The translations under genes were made by a program, and so were the position numbers. DNA of 17,457 bases from an uncultured Acidimicrobiaceae bacterium (lineage in GTDB: Bacteria > Actinomycetota > Acidimicrobiia > Acidimicrobiales > Ilumatobacteraceae). The stretch is taken from NCBI GenBank assembly GCA_903919215.1, contig CAIXHI010000302.1, positions 1-17,457 on the forward strand, given 5' to 3'. The notes beneath the pieces were generated by a model that worked only from the letters and a program-made list of their open reading frames with translations, had not been told where the DNA came from and searched no databases. Of the stretch, positions 1 through 9,837 are shown one piece after another; within the stretch, counting starts at the first letter, position 1; each line of letters opens with the position of its first letter.

Positions 1-1
1 C

Positions 2-277
2 CGTTGCCATCTGCTCGACAACCCCGGTTCTGGTGGTCCGTTCGTGATGGTCACGGTGGCGGACGATGGCCAGGGTGTGCCGAAGGAGTCCCTGCACCGA
101 GTGTGGGAGCCGTTCTTCACCAGCAAGGTGCTCTCCAAGGAACACGGGACAGGACTCGGGCTGTCGACCGCCCACGGAATCGTGCACCAGCACGACGGAC
201 ATCTCACGCTGGACAGTGAGCCAGGCCGCGGCACCAGCGTGAGCTTCTACCTGCCGGCGCTGACCGATCTCAGCTGA
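2..277 (+). CDS. Sensor histidine kinase, C-terminal ATPase end (partial)
   Basis: The reading frame is open from the left edge, so the N-terminus (sensor, dimerization/phosphoacceptor His and N box) lies outside the window. The visible 91 residues are the end of a GHKL/HATPase_c domain. The G1 box is seen as DDGQGVP, the F box as EPFFTSKV, and the G2 box as GTGLGLS, followed by the usual last strands ending in GRGTSVSFYLPA. This domain binds ATP and phosphorylates a His on the partner helix for transfer to a response regulator. The EPFFTSK...GTGLGLS pattern is typical of NtrB-like and hybrid kinases. There is no receiver domain after the ATPase domain, so it is not a C-terminal hybrid. An internal GTG at 44 is not a credible start because the G1 box would lose its preceding strand. 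The substrate regulator cannot be told from here. Confidence 0.9.
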   Translation, partial: RCHLLDNPGSGGPFVMVTVADDGQGVPKESLHRVWEPFFTSKVLSKEHGTGLGLSTAHGIVHQHDGHLTLDSEPGRGTSVSFYLPALTDLS

Positions 278-286
278 TGCTGCAGT

Positions 287-303
287 CGGCTGGCGCTCAG
301 CCG
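287..303. terminator. Short stem-loop between convergent genes
   Basis: CGGCTG and CAGCCG form a perfect 6-bp stem around a 5-nt loop, in the 30-nt gap between the histidine kinase stop (277) and the lipoprotein stop (308). It is placed to end transcription from both sides. There is no T-run, so intrinsic termination is not certain. Confidence 0.4.
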
Positions 304-307
304 TCCG

Positions 308-1363
308 TCACTTCGAGTCGGCACGATCGATCGTGACCAGGTTGCCGTAGGCGTCGGACGACTCGACGCGGCTCGTCTGCGCATCGACGTAGCCGGGCGT
401 CAGGCGCAGGTCGGTGAACACCTCGATACTCGGCCAACGAACAAGGATCACGCGGTCCCACCGCTGCGAACCGAGCAGTTGTTGCGCAACGTTGACGATC
501 ACCTTCGGACGAGCTCCGTGAGCCAGCACGAACGGCATCGCGTTCATGTTGTACTCGTTGATCGACGCGGCGCCACCCGTGTCGGGGCCGAAGCGATACA
601 AGTTCACATAGGTGACGGCCTGTGTACGCGCATCGTCGCGAGCCAACATTGCTTCCAGCATCGGTTTGGTCGGGTCGGAGCCGCCGGCCGGGTAGATCGA
701 CAAGAGCTCGTCCACGACCGCCGCCATGTCGCGGCCGCGCACCAGGTCATGCGGCAAGGCCTCCACATCGGCGGGAGCCTCTTGATCGAGCAGGAACTGC
801 GGTACGAGGTTCACGCCGATGAACAGATGTGGGTCACGCACGGCGTCACGACGACTCGCTGCGGCCGCAACGACAGCCGGGTCGAGCACCACTTCGATGA
901 ACACATCACGCGATGGGTATGTGGCGGCCCACACCATGCCTCCGTCGAAACCGATCGGTAGCTCGAGTCCGGGCCGCCACACGTCGGTGATGGCGGCGAA
1001 ACTCCCGCCCTTGGCCACCGTTGCTTCGCGAACGGCATCGATGTAGGCGGTGTAGCTCGCTCGGGCGGTGTCGTCGGCAGTTCCGGCGAACTCGATGACG
1101 CTCACTGCGGTCTGGTCGAGCGTCGTGTCGTCGAGGAGTGCTTGCCACGCCGCAGCCGACGGGTCGACCGCTGCGTCGGGATATGCCTGGGCCAGTCGGC
1201 CTTGCACAGTGGATGGCACCGTCGTCGTGGTGGTCGCCGCAATCGTGGTCGTCGTCGTCGGGTTGGTGACAATGTCTGCGGAAGATTCGGCGTCGCTGCC
1301 ACAACTGGCAGCGACTGCTGCCATCGTCAGGACAGCCAGCAGCTTGAACGGGGTGTGACGCAT
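308..1363 (-). CDS. Lipoprotein with two DUF1330-like (dimeric alpha-beta barrel) domains
   Basis: 351 aa from the ATG at 1363. The frame stays open far upstream, but that part is antisense-like shadow of the next gene. The chosen start gives a clean signal peptide (MRHTPFKLLAVLTMAAVAAS) and lipobox AAS-C with Cys21 as the lipidation site, so the protein should be exported and anchored outside the cytoplasmic membrane. Residues 30-52 are a Thr-rich linker. Two similar halves follow. The first, about 80-190, has a Y..Y......V..KGG core. The second, about 240-345, has N-E-Y-N, then GSQRWDRVILVRWPS and a closing PGY...R segment. That WD.V.LVRWPS core resembles DUF1330/ABM-type ferredoxin-fold barrels. 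It lies 50 nt after the dehydrogenase stop on the same strand and may be cotranscribed. No SD is obvious. Function unknown; the fold assignment is by eye. Confidence 0.75.
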   Translation of the reverse strand: MRHTPFKLLAVLTMAAVAASCGSDAESSADIVTNPTTTTTIAATTTTTVPSTVQGRLAQAYPDAAVDPSAAAWQALLDDTTLDQTAVSVIEFAGTADDTARASYTAYIDAVREATVAKGGSFAAITDVWRPGLELPIGFDGGMVWAATYPSRDVFIEVVLDPAVVAAAASRRDAVRDPHLFIGVNLVPQFLLDQEAPADVEALPHDLVRGRDMAAVVDELLSIYPAGGSDPTKPMLEAMLARDDARTQAVTYVNLYRFGPDTGGAASINEYNMNAMPFVLAHGARPKVIVNVAQQLLGSQRWDRVILVRWPSIEVFTDLRLTPGYVDAQTSRVESSDAYGNLVTIDRADSK

Positions 1364-1413
1364 CCGCACGAAGCTATCGGCCTGCGACGCGACCGCCCGT
1401 CCCCATGCTGAGT

Positions 1414-2307
1414 TCAGCTCTCGGTGCGGCGACGACGCTGACGTTCCATCAGGCTGCACCAGTCCCACTTGGCGCCGCCCATGGCAGTCACCTCGGCCAG
1501 CATCTGACCCACCATCGCGGTGACGGGCAGCGGCACATTCATGCTCTGCGCCTCTTCCAACACGAGACCGATGTCCTTGCGCATCAGCGTGGTGGAGAAG
1601 CCGTAGTCGTACTGGCCGGCCAGCATCTTTTCTGCGCGGTTGGCCATCTGCCATGAGGCCGACGAACCCTGCAACATCACATGGATCACGCGGCTGACGT
1701 CGAGGCCTGCGGTCTCGGCGAAGTCGAGGCCTTCGGCCAGCGCTTGGCACAGGCCGACGACGCAGATCTGGTTCGTCATCTTGGTGAGTTGACCGGCGCC
1801 CGACTCGCCCATCAGCACCACGCGGGCGCCGTAGGCGGCGATCACCGGAGCGATCCGATCGAAGGTGGGTTCGTCGCCACCGACCATCACCGTCAGCGTG
1901 CCGTTGCGGGCACCGTCGACACCACCCGACACCGGCGCGTCGAGGAACACACAACCGTGTTCGGCGACCTTCGCCGCCACACGGCGGGCGGCCTCGGCCG
2001 AAGTGGTGGAGTGATCGAGCCACACCGCGCCCTTCGCCAGGAATGTGGCGATCCCGTCGGCGACGGCTTCGAGTTCACGGTCGGCGGGCAGCGAACTGAC
2101 TACCAACTCGCAATCGACCACCGCGTCGGCGGGGTGCGCGGCGGCAGTGCCGCCGTGTTCGGCCACCCAGCGATCGGCGACTCCGGGGGCCACATCGCAC
2201 ACAGTGATCTGATGCCCGGCAGTGGCCAGGTGGGCGGCGACGTGCCAGCCCATGTGGCCGATACCGATGACGGCGATGCGGAGCGGAGTGACGGCCGTGT
2301 CGCTCAT
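1414..2307 (-). CDS. NAD(P)-dependent 3-hydroxyisobutyrate dehydrogenase-like reductase
   Basis: 297 aa, the usual length for the beta-hydroxyacid dehydrogenase family (HIBADH, tartronate semialdehyde reductase, GarR-like). The N-terminal Rossmann fold has GIGHMG at residues 15-20 for the dinucleotide. The substrate loop is DAPVSGG at 123-129. The catalytic Lys is K176 in GQLTKMTNQ, and a second conserved Lys, K244, lies in LMRKDIGL. The all-alpha C-terminal domain follows. It should oxidize a 3-hydroxy acid, or reduce its semialdehyde, in the cytoplasm; the substrate is not determined. The ATG at 2307 overlaps the stop of the upstream gene as ATGA, a sign of translational coupling. The frame continues upstream without a plausible domain, so that extension was rejected. 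The Arg-rich tail (RQRRRRTES) is ordinary for high-GC genes. Confidence 0.9.
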   Translation of the reverse strand: MSDTAVTPLRIAVIGIGHMGWHVAAHLATAGHQITVCDVAPGVADRWVAEHGGTAAAHPADAVVDCELVVSSLPADRELEAVADGIATFLAKGAVWLDHSTTSAEAARRVAAKVAEHGCVFLDAPVSGGVDGARNGTLTVMVGGDEPTFDRIAPVIAAYGARVVLMGESGAGQLTKMTNQICVVGLCQALAEGLDFAETAGLDVSRVIHVMLQGSSASWQMANRAEKMLAGQYDYGFSTTLMRKDIGLVLEEAQSMNVPLPVTAMVGQMLAEVTAMGGAKWDWCSLMERQRRRRTES

Positions 2308-2888
2308 GCCGGCACCCCCGGCTTGCCACGATCGGCCAACGTGAAGCCACCGGCCAGGCGAGCGTGCACTCGCCCACCGCTCGCCATCGCGAGGATCACC
2401 ACCATCTCGTCGGGCTTGGGACCGTCCGGCACGCCCACCTCGATCGCGTCGTAGTGGCTGCCCACGTAGCTCCACTCGAGGTGCGTGATCGGCACATCCA
2501 GCCGAGCACCGATACCGGCGACCTTCTTGGTGGATGGCACGATCGACGTGCCCTTGCCCAGCGCAGCACGCATGCCGGCGCCACCGGGGATGTGCCACAT
2601 TGCGCCGTGCTCGATCTCGCCCGCCGAGCCGACGATGATGCCCTTCCCGTACCCATCGATCGCAGTCGGGTCGCCGCCCATCTGGCCGATCAGCATCGTG
2701 CCCATGTGCTCGCCCAGTGCCTTGAACTCGTCGAACACCGGGCTGAGGTCGTGCACGTACTGGCCCACGTAGGGGTTGCTGATGACCGCGGCGACGGCCC
2801 CCTTCAGCACCGGCTGCTCGGGAGTCGGGCCGAGGTCGTGATGGATCTGCTCCACGACGGTGAGGTACTTGCGGACGGTGAACAGCAT
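2304..2888 (-). CDS. Amino acid synthesis family protein (AA_synth, PF06684-like)
   Basis: 194 aa, the usual family size. The start at 2888 is supported by an SD-like GAGAGG 7 nt upstream and by the family-typical N-terminus RKYLTVVEQIHHDLG. Other family-like segments are AAVISNPYVGQYVHDLSP, YGKGIIVGSAGEIEHGAMWH, a STKK segment, SHYDAIEVGVPDGPKPDE and the final MASGGRVHARLGG-like region. The family name came from an early genetic link to amino-acid synthesis; its reaction is not established. It is typically found beside catabolic oxidoreductases. Here it is the first gene of a (-) unit whose second gene, a hydroxyacid dehydrogenase, starts inside its stop codon (ATGA). The two products therefore probably act in one pathway or complex. 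No signal peptide, so cytoplasmic. Family assignment is from remembered conserved segments. Confidence 0.8.
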   Translation of the reverse strand: MLFTVRKYLTVVEQIHHDLGPTPEQPVLKGAVAAVISNPYVGQYVHDLSPVFDEFKALGEHMGTMLIGQMGGDPTAIDGYGKGIIVGSAGEIEHGAMWHIPGGAGMRAALGKGTSIVPSTKKVAGIGARLDVPITHLEWSYVGSHYDAIEVGVPDGPKPDEMVVILAMASGGRVHARLAGGFTLADRGKPGVPA

Positions 2889-2969
2889 GGAGACACCTCT
2901 CGGGACGGATGCGGCCGCCATCGTAACGACGGTCGCCGATACCCGCCCGTTCACCCCACGGACACCGAC

Positions 2970-3005
2970 TGTTCAACACGGTGAATACCACCTATAGTGT
3001 TGGGT
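2970..3005 (+). promoter_or_regulatory. Possible leaderless promoter of the GGDEF-EAL gene
   Basis: TATAGT at 2993-2998 fits the actinobacterial -10 pattern TAnnnT. It is followed by exactly 7 nt and then the ATG at 3006, so transcription would start at or next to the start codon. The -35 region is weak (TGTTCA at 2970-2975, 17-nt spacer). No SD precedes the ATG, which agrees with leaderless translation. An imperfect inverted repeat, TTCAAC and GGTGAA at about 2972-2986, overlaps the -35 and could be an operator. Confidence 0.5.
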
Positions 3006-5882
3006 ATGACACTACGCGCAGCCGGCGCTGATGATCCGGTCGGTGTTCTCGACATGCCCGGCCCGCTGCTCGACGACAACATTCGGCGGCGTTTCGTCGA
3101 CCTGCTGGAAGAGCCGGTCATTCTCTACACCCCGGTGTTCGACGGTGACCTGATCGTCGATATGCGCATCGACTTCTGCAACAGAGCACAGGAACAAGAA
3201 CTTGCCATCACCTCGTCGCTGATCGGCGCACTGGCCTCCACGATCTACATCGACCTCGACAAGCTGTGGTCAGCGGCACGGTGTGCGTGGACGCACGGAA
3301 CCGCTCCGACCTACAAGTTCCGACGCAGCGGGGTCACCCGAGCTGACGGCGTCGACGCCGTCTACGAAGTGCACACCATGCGCACCGGTGATCATTTGCT
3401 CCAGGTCACCCACGTCCGTACCGCGATCGAAGCCCTCTCGGAACAGCAGAACGTGACCGACGCCATTCTGGAGGCCGTCGCTTCCAGCCTGATCCTCTAC
3501 CGGCCGCTCTTCAACGCGGCTGGGGGGCTCGCCGACCTAGAAGTGGTGTGGAAGAGCGGGAGCTCAGATCGGCTCTGGGGACCGGCCGCGTTGCGGCTCA
3601 GAGAACCCGTGTCGAGTCAACTGTTCGGCGATACCACGTTGATCGACCTCGCCCGTGTGGCGTGGATCGAGGGCGTCAGCGAGATCATTCGTCGGCCACC
3701 TGAGAGCATGGGAGCCACGTTCAAGGTTGCGATGCAGAGCATACGGCGAGTGGATGGCTTGCTGCTCGAGTGCGTCACTGACTTGACGAACGAACAGTTG
3801 CTGGCATCGAAAATCGATACACAGGTGCGGCAGCACTCGGCCACACTCGAGGCGTTGCACGACGCCGTAATTGTCATGCAACCGCTCCGTAACGAGTTCG
3901 GCACCGTCGTCGATGCTGAGTTCACCTACGGGAACAGGGCCGCGCAGGAACTCTTCGTGTCCCCGTTCCAGCACTTTCCCGAGGACGCCATCGGGCAACG
4001 TGCTTCGGCGATACCTGCCGGGTTCGACCCCGACAATCGGATCCTTCCGAGCATCATCGCCGCCGCCAACGGGGCCACCACAGAGATCTCGGTGACCAAT
4101 GAACACGCCAATTTGTCAGCGCTGCGCTGCCGACAGATCTCGATGTCCTTTCTGCCGATGGACAACGGGTCGGTGCTGTGGCTCTCGCGCGACCGCACCG
4201 AGCTACTCGAGATGCAACTCGCCACCGAGCAGGTGGAGATCTTCCGCACCTCCCTACTGGACTTGGTTCCGACACCGATCTTCGTCACCAAGATGGGGCA
4301 CGGCGGACCCGTTATCGTGCAGACCAATCCTGCAGGAACGGCGTGGATCAATCGCCCGCTGCCGATACGCGTCAGCGAGATGCTCCTTACCGATCACGCC
4401 AAGTCGCTCATGAACGACGCGTTGCTCCAGGCCGCTTCCACCGGCATATCGACCACCCAAAGTCTCACCCGCGAGGCGATGGTGGGCCGCGATCTCCCCG
4501 ACTTCTCCATTCGCATCGTCCACCGACCGCTCCCCGATGGATACATCATCAGCACGCTGCACGACGTCTCCGAGGAAGTCCGACAGCTCAACCAGGCTCG
4601 CCGGGACGCCGAGACAGGTCTGCTCAACCGCACCGGGATCGACCAGGTGATTGAAGCATTCAGCGGCGACTCCGACCGGCGCTTCGCAGTGGCCGTCGTG
4701 AGGTTCAGCCGGTACGACGATCTGGAACTCGGCATCGGCGCTGCAGCAGCCCTGGACGTGTCTGTTGCCGCAGCCCAGCGGCTCGCCCGCGCGTTCTCTG
4801 CATCGAGCGAACTCGCCCGTATCGACTCCGGCACCTTTGTGTTCCTCTTCGAGGGTCAGCAGGCTGCGCTGACAGCGCGCTCGATCGCAGCAACTACGGC
4901 CGCGGCGGCGCTACACATGAACCAGTCGATCGACGCCGGCGATGATGCCGTACACGTGGGAGCTGCCATCGGCCTGGTGCTCGCCCCACAACATGGAGCC
5001 GACCCTGCAACCCTGATCGCCCGCGCACGCTCCGCTGCACTCCATGCGGCTCGGTCCGGAATGTCCGCAGTCGTATGGTCACCCGATATCGGGCAACCCT
5101 CCGCCACGCGTCATCAGCTCTTGTCCGACCTCGAGCAGGCGATGGATGATCACTCGCTCTACACGCTGTATCAGCCGAAGGTCACCGCCGACTTCCGTTT
5201 CGTCGGCGCCGAGGCATTGGTGCGCTGGCAGCACCCCACCAGGGGCAACGTGCCACCCGACGACTTCGTGCCGGCAGTTGAGCAGTCGATGCTCACCCGC
5301 AGGTTCACTGCCTACGTACTCGCCAGAGCGCTGTCCGACTGGGTTGCCAGCGGACTCACCGGAGCGGTCTCGGTGAACTGCCCGCCAGGGTTGCTCTCCG
5401 ACCCGGCACTGCCAGGCCTGGTGCGCGACACGCTCGTTGCGACTCGGGCATCGCCGATGCAACTGGTGTTGGAGGTGACCGAGCGCACGTTCATCGGCGA
5501 GAGTGCCGCACTCACCGCCACCGTGACAGCGCTCCGCTCGATCGGAGTGAAGTTGTCGATCGACGATTTCGGCGCCGGCAGCACCTCGATCCGCCACTTG
5601 CAGCGTCTCGGAGTTGCCGAGGTGAAGCTGGATCGCAGCTACATCGCCGACATCGACCGCGACCCGATCAACCAGACCATCGCTCGGGCGGTCGTGTCAA
5701 TGGCAACTGTGATGGGAACAACCGTCGTGGCCGAAGGTGTCGAGACGGCTGGCGAAGCGGCCGCAGCGGTTGCCGCGGGATGCACGGCGATGCAGGGCTT
5801 CTACTTCAGCGAGGCAATCACGCTCGCCGAACTGCAGTCTCGAATCACGGCCGACGGCATCTACCACCCACCGCGAGCCTGA
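3006..5882 (+). CDS. PAS-rich GGDEF-EAL protein, predicted c-di-GMP phosphodiesterase
   Basis: 958 aa from the ATG at 3006; a GTG at 2997 would add three residues. About 530 residues of PAS-like sensor come first. Several copies begin alike (EPVILYTPVF, SSLILYRPLF, DAVIVMQPL), and a fourth begins near PTPIFVTK. The GGDEF domain (about 535-695) starts with DAETGLLNRTG, but the signature is replaced by DSGTF near residue 606. It should therefore not make c-di-GMP, although it may still bind GTP. The EAL domain (about 712-950) keeps its active-site set: EALVRW, the Asn in SVNCPP, EVTE, DDFGAGS, the Lys in VKLDRS, EGVE and QGF. The expected activity is hydrolysis of c-di-GMP to pGpG under PAS control. 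No transmembrane segment is evident, so the protein is likely cytosolic. It diverges from the AA_synth operon. The ligand is unknown. Confidence 0.93.
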   Translation: MTLRAAGADDPVGVLDMPGPLLDDNIRRRFVDLLEEPVILYTPVFDGDLIVDMRIDFCNRAQEQELAITSSLIGALASTIYIDLDKLWSAARCAWTHGTAPTYKFRRSGVTRADGVDAVYEVHTMRTGDHLLQVTHVRTAIEALSEQQNVTDAILEAVASSLILYRPLFNAAGGLADLEVVWKSGSSDRLWGPAALRLREPVSSQLFGDTTLIDLARVAWIEGVSEIIRRPPESMGATFKVAMQSIRRVDGLLLECVTDLTNEQLLASKIDTQVRQHSATLEALHDAVIVMQPLRNEFGTVVDAEFTYGNRAAQELFVSPFQHFPEDAIGQRASAIPAGFDPDNRILPSIIAAANGATTEISVTNEHANLSALRCRQISMSFLPMDNGSVLWLSRDRTELLEMQLATEQVEIFRTSLLDLVPTPIFVTKMGHGGPVIVQTNPAGTAWINRPLPIRVSEMLLTDHAKSLMNDALLQAASTGISTTQSLTREAMVGRDLPDFSIRIVHRPLPDGYIISTLHDVSEEVRQLNQARRDAETGLLNRTGIDQVIEAFSGDSDRRFAVAVVRFSRYDDLELGIGAAAALDVSVAAAQRLARAFSASSELARIDSGTFVFLFEGQQAALTARSIAATTAAAALHMNQSIDAGDDAVHVGAAIGLVLAPQHGADPATLIARARSAALHAARSGMSAVVWSPDIGQPSATRHQLLSDLEQAMDDHSLYTLYQPKVTADFRFVGAEALVRWQHPTRGNVPPDDFVPAVEQSMLTRRFTAYVLARALSDWVASGLTGAVSVNCPPGLLSDPALPGLVRDTLVATRASPMQLVLEVTERTFIGESAALTATVTALRSIGVKLSIDDFGAGSTSIRHLQRLGVAEVKLDRSYIADIDRDPINQTIARAVVSMATVMGTTVVAEGVETAGEAAAAVAAGCTAMQGFYFSEAITLAELQSRITADGIYHPPRA

Positions 5883-5897
5883 CGCCTGTTCGTGTCC

Positions 5898-5929
5898 CAC
5901 ACCGACCACGGCGTTCCGTGGTCGGCGTG
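5898..5929 (-). terminator. Stem-loop ending the ABC importer operon
   Basis: CCGACCACGG (5902-5911) and CCGTGGTCGG (5916-5925) form a perfect 10-bp stem around CGTT. After one further position, CAC/GTG continue the stem. That one position is an A-C mismatch on the + strand but a G-U pair in minus-strand RNA, so the full 14-bp stem forms only in the minus transcript. It lies about 20 nt after the LivF stop and 16 nt past the convergent GGDEF-EAL stop. There is no T-run. Confidence 0.6.
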
Positions 5930-5949
5930 CGGCGCGAAGCCGGTGAAGG

Positions 5950-6657
5950 TCAGGCGGAGGTGCCGAGGTACGCAGCTTCGAGCTTCGACCTGTCCTTGCG
6001 GAACTCGTCGGCGGTGCCGCGCAGCGACACATCGCCGTGCACCAGCACCATCACCGTGTCGGCAACCTCGAGCGCCAGGCTGACGTGCTGCTCGACGAGC
6101 ACCACCGACGCGTTGGTCTCATCGGCGATCTTGCGAACAACCGGCAGCAGCGATTCGACGACGATCGGGGCCAGACCCATGCTCATCTCATCGATGAGAA
6201 ACACCTTCGGGTTCTGCACCAGGCCGCGGGCCATCGCCAGCATCTGCTGTTCACCACCGGACAGTGCGCCGGCCTTGATCTTCAGACGCTTGTCGAGCGC
6301 GGGGAACAGGTCGACCATGTCGTCGACCGTCGGGCCACCCTTGACGCGGGCGATCTCGATGTTCTCGCGAACGGTGAGCATCGTGAACAGCGCACGGTTG
6401 TCGGGTACCAGCACGACACCGCTCATATTGGCCGCAGCCGGCTTGCCACTGGACAGCGATCTGCCGTCGAGCAGCACATCACCACCGATTCGCGGCAGCA
6501 GACCGGCGATGGTCTCCATCAGCGTTGTCTTGCCGGCGCCGTTGGGCCCCAGCACCGCGAGCACCTCGCCAGCATTCAGTTCCATGTCGAGACCGCGGAC
6601 GGCCACGATCTTGCCGTGGCCACAGACCAGATCCTTGGTTTCCAGCAATGCGGTCAT
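5950..6657 (-). CDS. livF: ABC transporter ATP-binding protein, LivF type
   Basis: 235 aa, normal for LivF. Walker A is GPNGAGKTT (residues 37-45), the signature is LSGGEQQ (132-138), Walker B is VFLIDE (152-157) and the switch His is H191 in VEQH. VPDNRALF at 84-91 stands where LivF proteins carry VPEGRxLF. It should couple ATP hydrolysis to the permease, pairing with the LivG domain at the C-terminus of the upstream gene, from which it is separated by only 2 nt. The two NBDs are thus one free (this protein) and one fused. It is the last gene of the unit and a stem-loop follows. The symbol denotes family membership; leucine as the substrate is not shown. Confidence 0.93.
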   Translation of the reverse strand: MTALLETKDLVCGHGKIVAVRGLDMELNAGEVLAVLGPNGAGKTTLMETIAGLLPRIGGDVLLDGRSLSSGKPAAANMSGVVLVPDNRALFTMLTVRENIEIARVKGGPTVDDMVDLFPALDKRLKIKAGALSGGEQQMLAMARGLVQNPKVFLIDEMSMGLAPIVVESLLPVVRKIADETNASVVLVEQHVSLALEVADTVMVLVHGDVSLRGTADEFRKDRSKLEAAYLGTSA

Positions 6658-6659
6658 GT

Positions 6660-9419
<2,760 letters not shown>

Positions 9420-9515
9420 GGGCGGCGATTCCGATCAGTGAGTGGGTGAGGTCGCAACTCGAGCAGTGAGTGCAGAGCATCGTTCGGGACACGGAGGTCC
9501 TGAACGGTTGCCGAA

Positions 9516-9542
9516 CTCACCTTCCCCAGTGCTAGCGATCCG
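9516..9542 (-). repeat. 27-nt leader element, copy A (upstream of the permease fusion)
   Basis: On the minus strand it reads CGGATCGCTAGCACTG then GGGAAGGTGAG, ending 96 nt before the ATG at 9419. It matches copy B (11190-11216) at 24 of 27 positions. The three differences are A/G, G/T and A/G. It is not a coding repeat. It may be a shared regulator site, RNA motif or promoter part. Confidence 0.75.
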
Positions 9543-9674
9543 AGGCTGGATTGCCGTGGCTGAAGGTAGCACATGTGACCCGGAACACACCAAGAATCTC
9601 TCACCTATTTCGGGAACGTTCTGACAACACTGTCGCCTGTCGCGAGATCCCTCAAATAGTCCAGAAACACCAAT

Positions 9675-9709
9675 GGGGTGGCGTCGGACCACACGTCCGA
9701 CACCACCCC
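9675..9709 (-). terminator. Hairpin 1 between binding-protein and permease genes
   Basis: GGGGTGG and CCACCCC (7 bp), one C-A position (9682/9702), then GTCGGAC and GTCCGAC (7 bp) around the loop CACAC. In minus-strand RNA the C-A position is a U-G pair, giving an uninterrupted 15-bp stem. It has no T-run. It is likely a partial terminator or an RNA-stabilizing 3' end for the binding-protein mRNA. Confidence 0.65.
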
Positions 9710-9755
9710 GATCAACTCATCAATCTGACGTCACCGTCGGGTGCCGAGAATGAGC

Positions 9756-9797
9756 CAGAGGGGTGGCACCAGGCTGACGCCCGGCACCACCCCTCTG
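9756..9797 (-). terminator. Hairpin 2, directly after the binding-protein gene
   Basis: CAGAGGGGTGG (9756-9766) pairs perfectly with CCACCCCTCTG (9787-9797). The inner part (9767-9774 with 9779-9786) pairs fully in minus-strand RNA if three G-U pairs are allowed, closing on a 4-nt loop, for 19 pairs in all. On the + strand the same three positions are A-C mismatches. The hairpin starts about 40 nt after the stop at 9838. No T-run follows. Its outer GGGGTGG/CCACCCC stem is the same as in hairpin 1. Confidence 0.7.
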
Positions 9798-9837
9798 TCT
9801 CAGTGATGACTTCTCAGTCGAACCGAAGTTCGAAAAC

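Larger units (their letters stand above)
9420..9837 (-). other. Non-coding spacer and leader between binding-protein and permease genes
   Basis: 418 bp with no credible gene; short frames here lack RBS and recognizable sequence. Reading with the operon (right to left), it holds two strong hairpins with the same outer stem (9756-9797 and 9675-9709). A possible weak extended -10 follows (TGC then TACCTT, 9570-9563 on the minus strand), beside the 8-bp palindrome CACATGTG at 9570-9577. Then comes a copy of a 27-nt element also found in the leader of the binding-protein gene (9516-9542), and about 96 nt of leader to the ATG at 9419. Confidence 0.6.

Noticed and set aside
1210..1265. Trinucleotide-rich tract (gtc/gtg runs) resembling a microsatellite
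   Set aside because: It encodes the Thr-rich linker of the lipoprotein on the minus strand (ACN codons); mixed codons show protein-level selection rather than slippage.
1364..2023. N-terminal extension of the lipoprotein frame to 571 aa
   Set aside because: It overlaps the dehydrogenase gene, reads as Arg-rich shadow, and would hide a clear signal peptide and lipobox beginning at 1363.
9442..9692. Small open frames in the spacer upstream of the permease gene
   Set aside because: No SD, no recognizable sequence, and they overlap the conserved 27-nt element and hairpin 1.
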